Below are positions 15,953 to 25,668 of a stretch of 64,000 bases of DNA, piece by piece. The translations under genes and the position numbers were made by a program. The notes under the pieces were generated by a model. It was not told where the DNA came from, did no database searches, and worked only from the letters and a program-made list of their open reading frames with translations. The DNA lies in assembly GCF_029338555.1 (NCBI RefSeq), contig NZ_CP119991.1, forward strand, positions 248,001 through 312,000. Direction: 5' to 3'. The stretch is from Halobaculum marinum (GTDB lineage: Archaea; Halobacteriota; Halobacteria; Halobacteriales; Haloferacaceae). The first letter of the stretch is position 1, and each line of letters opens with the position of its first letter.

Positions 15953-18763
15953 TTATGCCTCAGTGAGCAGGCCGCGCAGCACGTAGTGCAAGATGCCGCC
16001 ATTCTCGACGTATCGGACCGCTGCGGGGGTCCCGACCTGCGCGGTCACGGGGAACTCGACGGTGGACCCGTCCTCGCGTTCTGCGACGACGGTTAGTTCG
16101 TCCATCACGTCGAGACCGTCGTCGAGGCCGCGAATGTCGTAGTACTCCGATCCATCGAGACCGAGCGACTCCCAGGAGTCACCCTCGTCGAACTGGAGTG
16201 GAAGCACGCCCATCCCGACGAGGTTGTCCCGGAAGATGCGCTCGTAGCTCTCCGCGATGGTCGCCCGCACGCCGAGGAGGTCAGTGCCCTTTGCTGCCCA
16301 GTCGCGACTGGAGCCGGTCCCGAACTCCTCGCCCGCCAGTACCACGAGCGGCGTGTCTTCCTCGCGATACCGCTGGCTGGCCTCGAAGACGGTCGTCTCG
16401 TCACCCGTCGGCTGGTGAATCGTGTAGCCGCCCTCGACGTCGTCGAGCATCTCGTTTTCGATGCGGACGTTCGCGAAGGTGCCACGCATCATCACCTCGT
16501 GGTTGCCCCGGCGAGACCCGTACGTATTGAACTCGTGGGGCTCGACGTCGCGTTCGAGCAGCCACTCACCTGCCGGGAGATCGGGACCGAAGGGCCCGGC
16601 GGGGCTGATGTGGTCGGTAGTCACGGTGTCACCGAGCAGCAGCAACGCTCGGGCGTCGTCGACGTCGCTGACCCCGGGCTCCGCTCTCGGGAACTCCTCG
16701 AAGAACGGCGGCTCGCGGATGTAGGTGGACTCGTCGTCCCACTCGTAGACGTCACCGGTCGGGGCGTCGAGGGCCTCCCAACGTTCGTCGCCCTCGAAGA
16801 CGGAGGCGTACTTCTCCTCGAACATCTCCGGGGAGACGTTGTCGTGGATCGCGTCCCGGACCTCGTCGGCGTCCGGCCACAGGTCTGCGAGGTAGATCGG
16901 CTCCCCATCGTCGTCGGTTCCGAGCGGCTCGGCTTGGAGGTCGATGTCCATCCGACCGGCCAGTCCGTACGCGACCACGAGCGGTGGGCTTGCCAGGTAG
17001 TTCGCGCGGATCTTCGGGTGGATGCGAGCCTCGAAGTTCCGGTTGCCGCTGAGCACGCTCGTCGTCCAGAGGTCGTGTTCGTCGATCGCCGTCTCGATTG
17101 CCTCGGGGAGCGGCCCGGCGTTCCCGATACAGGTCGTACAGCCGTAGCCGACGACGTTGTAGCCCAACTCTTCGAGGTATGGGAGCAGTCCGGCGTTCTC
17201 CAGATACTCGGTGACGACCCGACTGCCGGGTGCGAGACTCGTCTTCACGTACGGCGGGACGTCCAGCCCGTGCTCGACGGCGTTTTTCGCGAGCAGCCCC
17301 GCCGCGATCATCACCGACGGGTTCGACGTGTTCGTACAGCTCGTGATGGCGCTCACGACGACGCTCCCGTGGCCGATTTCGGTCGTCTGGCCGTCGCCGA
17401 GGTCGACCTCGACGCGTTTCGTCAACTCGCCCAGGTCTGGCTCCTCGGGCGCTTCTGCCGGCGTCTCGGTGAGCGATCCGCCGTCACCCGTGAGTTCGGG
17501 GTCGCGGCCTCCCTCTCCGAGCCATCTGGCGATGGCGTCCTCGTCGAGGTCGTCGACGGCGTCCTCGAACTCGCCGTAGATGAGGTCCCGGAAGTGGGTC
17601 TTCATGTCGCCCATCGGAACGCGATCCTGGGGTCGCTTCGGGCCGGCGAGACTCGGCTCGACCGTCGAGAGATCCATCTCGACGACCTCGGTGTACTCGG
17701 GTTCCTGCTCGCCGAAGAGGCCCTGGGCATCGAGGTACTCGCGCACGAGTTCGATGTGTTCCGGGTCTCTGCCGGTGAGTTCGAGGTAGTCGAGGGTCGA
17801 CTCGTCGACCGGGAAGACGCTGATGGTCGACCCCTGTTCGGGCGCCATATTCGAGAGGGTCGCCCGGTCGGGCACGGTCAGGTTCGCCACGCCCGGGCCG
17901 AAGAACTCGACGAAGCGGTCGACCACACCGACACCGCGGAGCTTCTGCGTGACGTGGAGGACGAGGTCGGTCGCGGTCGCACCCTCGGGAAGTTCGCCGG
18001 TGAGTCGGACGCCCACGACCTCGGGGAGCTTCATCGTAATCGGCTGGCCGAGCATCGCGGCCTCCGCTTCGATGCCGCCGACGCCCCAGCCGACGACACC
18101 GATGCCGCCGATCATCGGCGTGTGACTGTCCGTTCCGACGAGCGTGTCCGGCAGGAGCCAGTTCTCACCGTCGCGCTCGCGGGCGTGGACGACTTGCCCG
18201 AGATACTCCAGGTTGACCTGGTGGACGATACCCGTCCCCGGCGGCACGACCTGGAAGTCCTCGAAGGCGTTTTGGGCCCACTTCAGCGCCCGGTACCGTT
18301 CGGCGTTGCGTTCGTACTCTAGTTCGACGTTCTTCTCGTAGGCGTCTTCGGTTCCGAAGAAATCGACCTGGACGCTGTGGTCGATGACGAGGTCGATCGG
18401 AATCTCTGGTTCGACGAGCGTCGGGTCTTCTCCGTTGCGGTCCGCAGCCGACCGCAGCGCAGCCAGGTCGACTACCGCCGGGACGCCTGTGAGGTCCTGT
18501 AGGACGACGCGAGACGGCGAAAACGGGAGTTCTACATCGGGGACGTCTGGCTGCCAGGATGCCACGTTCTCGACGTCCGTCTCGTCGATGGCGTCGCCGT
18601 CGGCATTCCGGAGCACCGACTCGAGGAGGATCCTGATGCTCACAGGCAGCCGTGAGAGTTCACAGAGGCCCGCTTCCTCGAGCGCTGTGAGGTCTGCCAT
18701 CTTGTACGTCTCCCCGTCGTGCTCGAACTCGCGGATCGCCCCGAACGGGTTTGCTGTAGCCAT
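15953..18763 (-). CDS. acnA: Aconitate hydratase (AcnA/IRP1 type)
   Basis: 936 aa, cytoplasmic TCA-cycle enzyme converting citrate to isocitrate via cis-aconitate. The [4Fe-4S] cluster cysteines are visible: Cys476 in SCTNTSNP, Cys542 and Cys545 in GCTTCIGN, with the 66 and 3 residue spacing of AcnA/IRP1. The C-terminal swivel domain contains the substrate-binding GSSRDWAAKG. Length is standard for the IRP1/AcnA subfamily, slightly extended by an acidic insertion near residues 430-450, common in haloarchaea. Monocistronic; the start ATG is at 18763. Confidence 0.97.
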   Translation of the reverse strand: MATANPFGAIREFEHDGETYKMADLTALEEAGLCELSRLPVSIRILLESVLRNADGDAIDETDVENVASWQPDVPDVELPFSPSRVVLQDLTGVPAVVDLAALRSAADRNGEDPTLVEPEIPIDLVIDHSVQVDFFGTEDAYEKNVELEYERNAERYRALKWAQNAFEDFQVVPPGTGIVHQVNLEYLGQVVHARERDGENWLLPDTLVGTDSHTPMIGGIGVVGWGVGGIEAEAAMLGQPITMKLPEVVGVRLTGELPEGATATDLVLHVTQKLRGVGVVDRFVEFFGPGVANLTVPDRATLSNMAPEQGSTISVFPVDESTLDYLELTGRDPEHIELVREYLDAQGLFGEQEPEYTEVVEMDLSTVEPSLAGPKRPQDRVPMGDMKTHFRDLIYGEFEDAVDDLDEDAIARWLGEGGRDPELTGDGGSLTETPAEAPEEPDLGELTKRVEVDLGDGQTTEIGHGSVVVSAITSCTNTSNPSVMIAAGLLAKNAVEHGLDVPPYVKTSLAPGSRVVTEYLENAGLLPYLEELGYNVVGYGCTTCIGNAGPLPEAIETAIDEHDLWTTSVLSGNRNFEARIHPKIRANYLASPPLVVAYGLAGRMDIDLQAEPLGTDDDGEPIYLADLWPDADEVRDAIHDNVSPEMFEEKYASVFEGDERWEALDAPTGDVYEWDDESTYIREPPFFEEFPRAEPGVSDVDDARALLLLGDTVTTDHISPAGPFGPDLPAGEWLLERDVEPHEFNTYGSRRGNHEVMMRGTFANVRIENEMLDDVEGGYTIHQPTGDETTVFEASQRYREEDTPLVVLAGEEFGTGSSRDWAAKGTDLLGVRATIAESYERIFRDNLVGMGVLPLQFDEGDSWESLGLDGSEYYDIRGLDDGLDVMDELTVVAEREDGSTVEFPVTAQVGTPAAVRYVENGGILHYVLRGLLTEA

Positions 18764-18923
18764 TGGTCAACCTACACTATCAACGGGTATGAGTGATTCG
18801 TCCAGCGGGACCGTTCAGCCTATCACAATCCCCGTCTCGTTGGATCGGCAAACGTGACAGAACAGGTATGTTTTGATGCGCGTCAGTGGACTCTAGGCGC
18901 CCCTAACCGTTCGGCAAACCAAA

Positions 18924-18939
18924 TTTAGGCTATCCGAAA
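18924..18939. promoter_or_regulatory. Imperfect dyad resembling a DtxR-family (metal regulator) operator
   Basis: TTTAGGCTATCCGAAA is an imperfect palindrome (6 of 8 positions per arm) resembling the TTAGGC-type half sites of DtxR/IdeR and haloarchaeal Idr operators. It lies just upstream of the TATA region of the metal ATPase gene. Binding by an iron- or manganese-responsive regulator is inference. Confidence 0.35.
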
Positions 18940-18956
18940 ATTGTATTCAGATTGGC

Positions 18957-18968
18957 AAATCTTATTTC
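18957..18968 (+). promoter_or_regulatory. TATA box of the P1B-4 ATPase gene
   Basis: AAATCTTATTTC, centred about 28 nt before the ATG at 18991; consistent with a leaderless mRNA. Confidence 0.5.
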
Positions 18969-18990
18969 CCACTGAAGATACTAGTCTCCA

Positions 18991-21018
18991 ATGGACGTCT
19001 CTTCGAGTTTGACATCGAACACATCTAGCCGTCTCGCGGGGTTAACGGACCGGCCAGAGATTCTGCGTCAGGTCGTGTTCGTCGCGATTACGCTTCTCGG
19101 GATGATCGGCGGACTGGTGGGCAGTTGGGTCGGCGCACCATCGTGGGTCGTCTGGGGCTGTTACGGTGCCGCGTACGTGTTCGGTGGCTGGTACGGAATC
19201 AAAGAGAGCATCAAGGCGTTTCGGGAGCCCGCGATAGAAATCGACTTCCTGATGATCGTCGCAGCGCTGGGTGCGCTCTACATCGATGCACCGTTCGAGG
19301 GCGCGATGCTCCTCTTTTTGTTCTCGCTGTCGGGCGTCCTCGAAGAGTACGCGATCGGGCGCTCACGGTCGGCGATCAAGTCCCTGGTCGAGATGCGACC
19401 GGAGTCCGCACAGGTCCTCGACGACGGGGAAGAGACGGAGACACACATCGACGAGGTCGCCGTCGGCGACGTGTTCGTCGTGCGGCCCGGCGACCGAATA
19501 CCGCTGGACGGGGTTGTCGAGGCCGGCGAGAGTACTGTCGATCAATCGTCGCTCACCGGGGAGTCGGTCCCCGTCCCGAAAGAGCCCGGCGACGACATCT
19601 TCAGCGGCACGATCAACGAGTCGGGCAGCCTCGAAGTGCGCGTAACCCGGGAGCCAGATGAGTCCGCGCTCTCTCGCCTCATCCGCATGGTCGAGGAGGC
19701 CCAAGAGAAGCGAGCGCCGACGCAGCAACTCCTCGACCGCTTAGAACAGCCCTACGTACTGGGCGTGTTCGCGATGACCATCCTCGCCATCGCGGTCCCG
19801 ATGGTCCTCCTGAATCACACGTTCGAGCCGACGTTCTATCGCGCGATGACGCTCATGGTCGCGGCGTCGCCGTGTGCGATCATCATCTCGACGCCAGCGG
19901 CGGTGCTCTCGGCCATCTCCGCGGGCGGGCGACAGGGGCTGCTGTTCAAGGGCGGCGAACACATCGAGACCGCTGGCAACACCGACGCCGTCGCCTTCGA
20001 CAAGACGGGGACGCTCACGGAAGGCAACACGCGCTTGACCGAACTCCACACACGTGACGGCGCACACGTGTCGACTGACGGAGGTATCCAAAGCGACGCG
20101 ACCGAGGACAGCACCCGCGCTACTGAGTCGTTGACAGCGGATCGGCTGCTCGCGCTCGCGGCAGCGGTTCAGTCTCGCTCGGAACACCACCTCGCCGAGG
20201 CGACTGTCGAGGCCGCCAACGAACGTTCGCTCGACATTCCGGGTGCCAGTGGCTTCGAGGCCGTCGTCGGTAAGGGCGTCCGGGCGACCGTTGGGGGGCA
20301 GACCCTCCACATCGGCAACCCGCGCTATGTCGCGACCGTCCTGGCCGACCGCGATATCGACGGCCGTGAGACCGGGCTCGACGCCGTCCGTGACCTCGAA
20401 CAGAACGGAGAAACGAGTGTCCTCGTGATCGGTGAGGTGGACGGCCGCCTGAGCGTCCTGGGGTGGCTTGCGTTCACCGACACGATCCGATCCGACGCGA
20501 AAGAGACCATCGACCAACTCCGGGACCAGGGCATCGAAAAGATCGTCATGCTCACGGGCGACAACGAACGCGTCGCCCAACACACGGCGGAGGAACTTGG
20601 TATCGACGAAGTGTACGCCGAGTTACTGCCCGAGGAGAAGATCGACCACATCGAGGCGCTCCAGGAACGTCACGAGGCCGTCGCGATGGTCGGGGACGGG
20701 GTGAACGACGCCCCGGCGCTCGCCACGGCGGACATCAGCATCGGCATGGGCGGCGCCGGAACTGACGTGGCACTCGAAACAGCGGACATTGTCCTGATGT
20801 CGGACAAGCTCAGTCGACTCCCCTACGCATTCGCGCTCAGTCGGAAGGCCCGCCGTACGCTGCACGTCAACTTCGCAATCGCCTTCGGAGCAATCGCAAT
20901 TATGCTGACTGCGATACTCGCTACAGGGCTTCCACTCCCGCTCGCGGTCGTCGGCCACGAGGGTTCGACTGTCCTCGTGAGTTTGAACGGATTGCGTCTG
21001 CTGCGATTCGGCGACTGA
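18991..21018 (+). CDS. P1B-4-type heavy-metal-exporting P-type ATPase
   Basis: 675 aa. P-type ATPase motifs: TGES (189-192, actuator), SPC (293-295, membrane metal site), DKTGT (337-341, phosphorylated Asp337) and GDGVND (568-573). The terminal membrane helix carries HEGST (656-660). SPC together with HEGxT is the signature of the P1B-4 subgroup, which exports Co2+, Fe2+ or Zn2+; there is no N-terminal HMA domain, also typical of it. A DtxR-like dyad upstream favours iron or manganese/cobalt homeostasis. Earlier generic naming as Cd/Zn ATPase would be less precise. Confidence 0.92.
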   Translation: MDVSSSLTSNTSSRLAGLTDRPEILRQVVFVAITLLGMIGGLVGSWVGAPSWVVWGCYGAAYVFGGWYGIKESIKAFREPAIEIDFLMIVAALGALYIDAPFEGAMLLFLFSLSGVLEEYAIGRSRSAIKSLVEMRPESAQVLDDGEETETHIDEVAVGDVFVVRPGDRIPLDGVVEAGESTVDQSSLTGESVPVPKEPGDDIFSGTINESGSLEVRVTREPDESALSRLIRMVEEAQEKRAPTQQLLDRLEQPYVLGVFAMTILAIAVPMVLLNHTFEPTFYRAMTLMVAASPCAIIISTPAAVLSAISAGGRQGLLFKGGEHIETAGNTDAVAFDKTGTLTEGNTRLTELHTRDGAHVSTDGGIQSDATEDSTRATESLTADRLLALAAAVQSRSEHHLAEATVEAANERSLDIPGASGFEAVVGKGVRATVGGQTLHIGNPRYVATVLADRDIDGRETGLDAVRDLEQNGETSVLVIGEVDGRLSVLGWLAFTDTIRSDAKETIDQLRDQGIEKIVMLTGDNERVAQHTAEELGIDEVYAELLPEEKIDHIEALQERHEAVAMVGDGVNDAPALATADISIGMGGAGTDVALETADIVLMSDKLSRLPYAFALSRKARRTLHVNFAIAFGAIAIMLTAILATGLPLPLAVVGHEGSTVLVSLNGLRLLRFGD

Positions 21019-21069
21019 CCGGGTGACGGGTCACCGAGAGAAATGGAGAACGTCCGCTCTTGATGACGG

Positions 21070-21396
21070 CTACTCCGCCCGCTCGCGTCTGCGCCGGCGG
21101 TCGTCGAGGTACGCGATCACACCGAAGAGGTTGATGAACGGCATCGCGGCGGCGTGGACCCACGTGTGTGCAGATCGGTCGGGGTCGCCTCGCACGTCGA
21201 GGTAGACGAACAGCGGGATGAGCAGTTCGACCACGAGGAACACGAGTGCGGCGACGCGGACGCCGACCGACACGTCCGAGAGGAACGAACCGCCGCCGAA
21301 GAGACTGTTGGCGACGAGCACGAGGAGGGCGACGACGAACGCGAGTTCGGAGAGGGTCCACACCCACAACCCGCGTTCCAGGGCGGGATCGGACAT
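21070..21396 (-). CDS. Small haloarchaeal membrane protein
   Basis: 108 aa with three predicted membrane segments (about residues 12-32, 45-65 and 80-97) and a basic C-terminus (DDRRRRRER) placing the tail inside. No enzymatic motif. It reads like small conserved haloarchaeal membrane proteins of unknown role. Convergent with the P1B-4 ATPase gene (52 nt between stops), so not part of that unit. Confidence 0.65.
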   Translation of the reverse strand: MSDPALERGLWVWTLSELAFVVALLVLVANSLFGGGSFLSDVSVGVRVAALVFLVVELLIPLFVYLDVRGDPDRSAHTWVHAAAMPFINLFGVIAYLDDRRRRRERAE

Positions 21397-21461
21397 CTGG
21401 ACGAGCGTTCGCGTGGGATTACATTAAACCGGGGTGCCGTTCGAGGTGGCGGAGCGTGGGG

Positions 21462-24158
21462 TCACTCCGGTCGCTCGATTGGCGACTCGAACACTGCGTC
21501 GTACACTTTGCGCTGCGCCTTCCGGAGGTGCTGGTGGAACGTCGGCGGCGCCACGTCCATGGCGGCGGCCACCTCCTCGCCGGACGTGTCGCGGGGCCAC
21601 TCGAAGAATCCGGCGTGGTAGGCGGCCTCGAGTGCCGTCCGCTGGCGGTCGGTGAGATCGGTGACCATCCTGCGGTGAACGCGGACGGTGTCCTCGAACG
21701 AGCGAGTGAACTGCCGGCGCCGACGCAACACCGTCTGCGGGTAGTTCCGGCGGAGCGTCTCGATGGCGCCCGGGATGTCGACCGACGGCGCGAAGTACAG
21801 CGTCATCCGGAGGTCGCCCTCGTCGACGACGGCGCGTTCGAGGTGCCCGCCCCGCGAGGCGATGGCGGAGAACACCGGGAGGTCGACGCCACGGAGTTCG
21901 AACGTGACCGGGGGGCCGTGTGAGCGCACGGTGACCGAGTCCCACTCGGGGTTGTGCTCCTCGACGTCCCGCAAGAACGACATCGCGTCGGGCGTCGCCG
22001 TCCCGTACACGAGGAAGTCGCCGCCCGACAGCGGGACCATGTAGTCGAAGGTGAACGTGCCGGCAGGGGGGACGGACGTGGCGACGCCCTCAAACACGTC
22101 GTCGATACGGACGGTGAGTTCGACGAGTTCGTCGCTCAACAGCGCCTGCTTGCGCTCGGCGGCGGCGATGGCGTGGCCGACGACCTCCCCCAACTGCGCG
22201 ATCACGTCTCGTTCGCGCTCCCCGAAGGCGTTCGGCCTCGCCGCGTAGACGTTCAACACGCCGTAGATCGTCCCCTCGTGAGTGATCGGGATGGCCGCCG
22301 AGGAGCGGAAGCCGAACTGTCGCACACGGTCGCGGACCGGCGCATGGCGGGGGTCTGTACGGGCGTCGTTCGTGAACTGCGCCGTCCTCGTTCGTACGGC
22401 ATCGGCCGTCGGCCCACCGTCCGGGTCGGCGTCGGGGTCGACCGAGAGCGTCACCTCGTCGAGGTAGCCCTCGACGCCCGCCTCCGCGCGCAGCGACACC
22501 GTGTCGGCTGTTTCGTCGACCGCGCCGATCCACGCGAACTCGTAGGATTCGGAGTCGGCGAGTCGGTCACAGACGGTCTGCTCGATCTCCTCTCGAGTGG
22601 ACCGATCGATGACCGCCGCCGTCACGTCGCGGACGACGTCGTGGAGGTTGTTGACCGCGACCTCGAAGTCGCGTCGCGCCTCGGCTTCGATCTCCCGGTA
22701 GTGACGAGCGAGCGCGACCGCCAACAGCGTCGCCACCGACTCGACGAACACGACGTCCCGGTCGGCGACCGACCCATCGACGGCCCCCTCGACGGCGACG
22801 ACCCCCCACGAGTCGTCACGGGGTGCAATCGGCGCCCAGATACCCGATGTGGCGCCGTCGGAGACGACGACCGTCTCACCCGAGGCGAGTGCACGGTGGG
22901 CGTCGCCACCGTCCAGGGGCAAGGGAGCGTCGGCGTCACTCCAGCCGACACCAGCCCGACGGCTGAGTTCCCCGTCGACCGCGGTGGCGTCGAACACCCC
23001 ACACCGGGAGACGTCGAGGGTCGAAGCGAGGAGGTCGACCGCCTCGTCGAACAACGCGTCCGGCCGCCCGCCGCCGAGTGCGTGGCGAGCGAGTTCGGTG
23101 ACGCCCGCCTGGCGCTGGAGTTGCCGACGGAGAGCGCCGGCGATTTCCTCACGTTCGGTGACGTCCTGGGCGATGCCGAACGCCGCGTACACCTCGCCGT
23201 CCCCGTCGCGGACGGGCACGTGGTGACACTCGTACGTTCGGTCCCCGACCGTCACGTCGGACTCGTAGTGTGCTCCCGCCAGCGCCGCCTCGTAGGCCGG
23301 CACGAGCTGGTCGGCGACCTCCTCGGGCAGGACGTCCGCGATTCGCTTCCCCTCGAGGTCCGCCGCGGAGACGTCGAGTGAGTCGCTCGTCGTCCCGAAC
23401 GCCGTGACGTACCGGAGGTCGTCGTCGACGAGCGTGACAGTCCCGTTGGGGATGGTGTCGACGAGCGTCTGGAGTTGCGTGTTCGCCTCGACCAGCGCCC
23501 GTTCGCGCTCGTCGCGCTCGGTCGTGTCCGTGACGACGCCGAAGCGGTCGAGGCCGTCGTCGGTCGCGACCGCCGTGACCGTCACCGCGACCGCCCGCGA
23601 CTGCCCACCGGACACAGCCACCTGTGTGTCTCGACGCGCACTCTCGCGCTCGCCACGGTGGAGTTCTCGCCCGCACGTCTCGATAGCGTCGAGCACGTCT
23701 GGATCGTCGAACACCGTCGAGACGTGCGTACCGACGAGGTCCTCCCCGTCACGGCCGACCAGGGAGGTGTACGTCTCGTTCACCCAGGTGTACCGCCCCG
23801 CCGCGTCCAGGGTGAACACGCCGTCGTCGAGGATGTCGAGGAGCGGATCGAGCCGATCCGCGTCGATGGCATCAGCGAGTTGCTCGGGGGCGTCCCCGTC
23901 CGGTGTCGACGTGGTCGCCGCTCCGTCGGCCCCCGCGGTCGCCGTCGACGGCGACGAGCGCCACCAGATGCGGGCGTTCGCGCCGACCTTCTTCGTTCGC
24001 AGACGGTCTCGGTCGACGAGGTCTTGGAGTCGGTTGTAGGTGCTTCGACGCCCGACGTCGAGGTGTGCGGCCACCTCCGGCGTCGTGAGCGGCGTCGAGG
24101 CCCCGTCGAACACCGCCTCCGTCTCCGCGAGCGGTGGCGGCAGTGGCCCTGGGGTCAT
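21462..24158 (-). CDS. Bat-like multi-domain regulator (HTH, PAS, GAF, HTH_10)
   Basis: 898 aa, cytoplasmic sensor-regulator of the bacterio-opsin activator (Bat) group. An N-terminal winged HTH (TPEVAAHLDVGRRSTYNRL) is followed by two PAS domains (about residues 100-225 and 230-345), two GAF domains (about 350-500 and 520-665), the Bat-type linker, and a C-terminal HTH_10 domain (LTDRQRTALEAAYHAGFFEWP). ATG 24158 is preferred over GTG 24182 because CTAGATATGTG sits about 25 nt upstream of it. It probably senses light, oxygen or redox and controls genes elsewhere; no target is evident nearby. Confidence 0.85.
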   Translation of the reverse strand: MTPGPLPPPLAETEAVFDGASTPLTTPEVAAHLDVGRRSTYNRLQDLVDRDRLRTKKVGANARIWWRSSPSTATAGADGAATTSTPDGDAPEQLADAIDADRLDPLLDILDDGVFTLDAAGRYTWVNETYTSLVGRDGEDLVGTHVSTVFDDPDVLDAIETCGRELHRGERESARRDTQVAVSGGQSRAVAVTVTAVATDDGLDRFGVVTDTTERDERERALVEANTQLQTLVDTIPNGTVTLVDDDLRYVTAFGTTSDSLDVSAADLEGKRIADVLPEEVADQLVPAYEAALAGAHYESDVTVGDRTYECHHVPVRDGDGEVYAAFGIAQDVTEREEIAGALRRQLQRQAGVTELARHALGGGRPDALFDEAVDLLASTLDVSRCGVFDATAVDGELSRRAGVGWSDADAPLPLDGGDAHRALASGETVVVSDGATSGIWAPIAPRDDSWGVVAVEGAVDGSVADRDVVFVESVATLLAVALARHYREIEAEARRDFEVAVNNLHDVVRDVTAAVIDRSTREEIEQTVCDRLADSESYEFAWIGAVDETADTVSLRAEAGVEGYLDEVTLSVDPDADPDGGPTADAVRTRTAQFTNDARTDPRHAPVRDRVRQFGFRSSAAIPITHEGTIYGVLNVYAARPNAFGERERDVIAQLGEVVGHAIAAAERKQALLSDELVELTVRIDDVFEGVATSVPPAGTFTFDYMVPLSGGDFLVYGTATPDAMSFLRDVEEHNPEWDSVTVRSHGPPVTFELRGVDLPVFSAIASRGGHLERAVVDEGDLRMTLYFAPSVDIPGAIETLRRNYPQTVLRRRRQFTRSFEDTVRVHRRMVTDLTDRQRTALEAAYHAGFFEWPRDTSGEEVAAAMDVAPPTFHQHLRKAQRKVYDAVFESPIERPE

Positions 24159-24398
24159 CACGTCCCGTAGGAGGTTCGACACATATCTAGCTTCCGTCGA
24201 TGGAACTCGAACCGAAATCCGTCCCGAGTGAATCCGTACCTACTGTGGCGGTATCCTGCATCCAGACGTGACGGTGGGGCGACAGCTCGGGTGCAAGATG
24301 CCTTCCGTCGTACCTAATCACCGTTAGTACACGCTTAGGGCGCCAGACACGATAGGAACAATCACGCCGGGTTCGACGTAACCCACCCGGTTTCACCG

Positions 24399-24710
24399 AT
24401 GGTGTATTCACGAACCGAATCGGCGACGAAGAACAGGCACGCGAACGATCTGACCGAAAGCGAGTGGCACGACCTACTGGCTTCGGCCCGCCGTCGTGCC
24501 GTCCTCAGTGTCGTCGAAGAGTCCCGCGAAACGATCGAGTTGGAGGCCCTCGCCGCACGCGTCGCCGAGACGCTCGACGACGCTACCGTAGACGACGAGC
24601 GCGACCTCGTCATCTCTCTCCACCACGTCCACCTGCCGAAGCTGTCCGACTTCGGCGTGATCACCTACGACCCGGTGTCGGGCTGGGTCGACCCGACCCC
24701 GAGCAAGTAG
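24399..24710 (+). CDS. Small winged-helix-like protein (DUF7344 type)
   Basis: 103-aa protein of the widespread haloarchaeal DUF7344-like type: SEWHDLLASARRRAVLSVV, a helical segment ending in ARVAETL, then LHHVHLPKLSDFGVITYD, a winged-helix wing-like hairpin. Such proteins are probable DNA-binding regulators. Divergent from the Bat-like regulator, with about 240 nt of shared promoter region. Start ATG 24399. Confidence 0.7.
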   Translation: MVYSRTESATKNRHANDLTESEWHDLLASARRRAVLSVVEESRETIELEALAARVAETLDDATVDDERDLVISLHHVHLPKLSDFGVITYDPVSGWVDPTPSK

Positions 24711-24743
24711 GCGAACGGGAGGTGGCGCGCCGGTGCGCGTCCA

Positions 24744-24748
24744 TTTTT
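24744..24748 (+). terminator. T-tract terminator candidate behind the DUF7344 gene
   Basis: A run of five T, 34 nt after the stop codon and preceded by a GC-rich segment, as at many archaeal transcript ends. Weak evidence. Confidence 0.3.
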
Positions 24749-24757
24749 CAGATGCGA

Positions 24758-24781
24758 ATCGGTAGATATCGACATATCCAC
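24758..24781. repeat. Isolated 8-bp phased repeat array (3 units), 14 kb from parA
   Basis: ATCGGTAG, ATATCGAC, ATATCCAC at exact 8-bp spacing between the converging DUF7344 and coxB genes. Same consensus as the ParA-locus arrays, so it may be a secondary binding site. Confidence 0.5.
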
Positions 24782-24870
24782 ACAGCCACTGTTGGTCGGT
24801 CGCTGGATACGTCCCCGACAGACCGACCACGAGCGGCGTCATCGTTCCGCGTCTGCAGCACCTGACGGTG

Positions 24871-25668
24871 TCAGAACGCGATCCCGGCCTGCCGAACGGC
24901 GGTGGCGTTCTCCGAGGCGGTGGTCGATTCGTCGGCAGGGAGTTCTCCGGTCGCGAGCCACTCGTCGTACGCTGACGGGGAGACGACCGTGACGGTGCCG
25001 TGCATCCGCGCGTGCCCGACCCCGCACAACTCGGCGCAGTACAGTCGGTACTCGCCGGTCTCGGTCGCACGGGTTCGGATCGGCGTCGTCTGGCCGGGGA
25101 CCGCGTCCTGTTTGAGGCCGAGGTCGGGGACGTAGAACGAGTGGATCACGTCCCGGGTGTGCAACGAGAGGACGACGTCGCGGCCCCGTGGGAGCACGAG
25201 ACGCGTGTCGGTCGTCACGTTGGCGTCGGGGTAGCGGAACTCCCACCCCCACTGGTAGGCGACGACGTCCACCTCGACGGGGTCGCCGTCGGTCTCGACC
25301 GTTGGGCCGCTCGCGGCGGCGGGTGTGATGTAGGGGTTCGCGAGCACGAAGTACGCCGAGACGCCGACGAACAGAAGGATCACCCCCGTCGCCGCCGTCC
25401 AGGTGATCTCAAGCGGCGAGTCCTTCGTCGTTGGCGTCGGGTCGTCGTTGTCACGGAAGCGGTAGACGGCGTACACGAGCGTGATCTCGACGAACAGCAC
25501 GAGGGGCAACGCGACGTACAGCAGTTGCTCGTTGAGGTTGTCGATGGCGTCCCGATTGACCGACTGGGCGGCCGCGGGCGACGCCGACAGCGCCACGACT
25601 CCGGCGACGCCCACGACGACCAGTCCGACGACCGCGAGCACCTCCGCGAGTCCGCGGTGTCTGCGCAT
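24871..25668 (-). CDS. coxB: Cytochrome c oxidase subunit II
   Basis: 265 aa. Signal peptide or first membrane helix at residues 8-34, two membrane helices (about 48-70 and 90-110), then the external cupredoxin domain. CuA ligands are all present: His176, Cys211, Glu213 (backbone), Cys215, His219 and Met222 (CAELCGVGHARM). It accepts electrons from a membrane-bound copper protein (haloarchaea use halocyanin) and passes them to subunit I. Divergent from coxA across a 300-nt promoter region. Confidence 0.95.
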   Translation of the reverse strand: MRRHRGLAEVLAVVGLVVVGVAGVVALSASPAAAQSVNRDAIDNLNEQLLYVALPLVLFVEITLVYAVYRFRDNDDPTPTTKDSPLEITWTAATGVILLFVGVSAYFVLANPYITPAAASGPTVETDGDPVEVDVVAYQWGWEFRYPDANVTTDTRLVLPRGRDVVLSLHTRDVIHSFYVPDLGLKQDAVPGQTTPIRTRATETGEYRLYCAELCGVGHARMHGTVTVVSPSAYDEWLATGELPADESTTASENATAVRQAGIAF

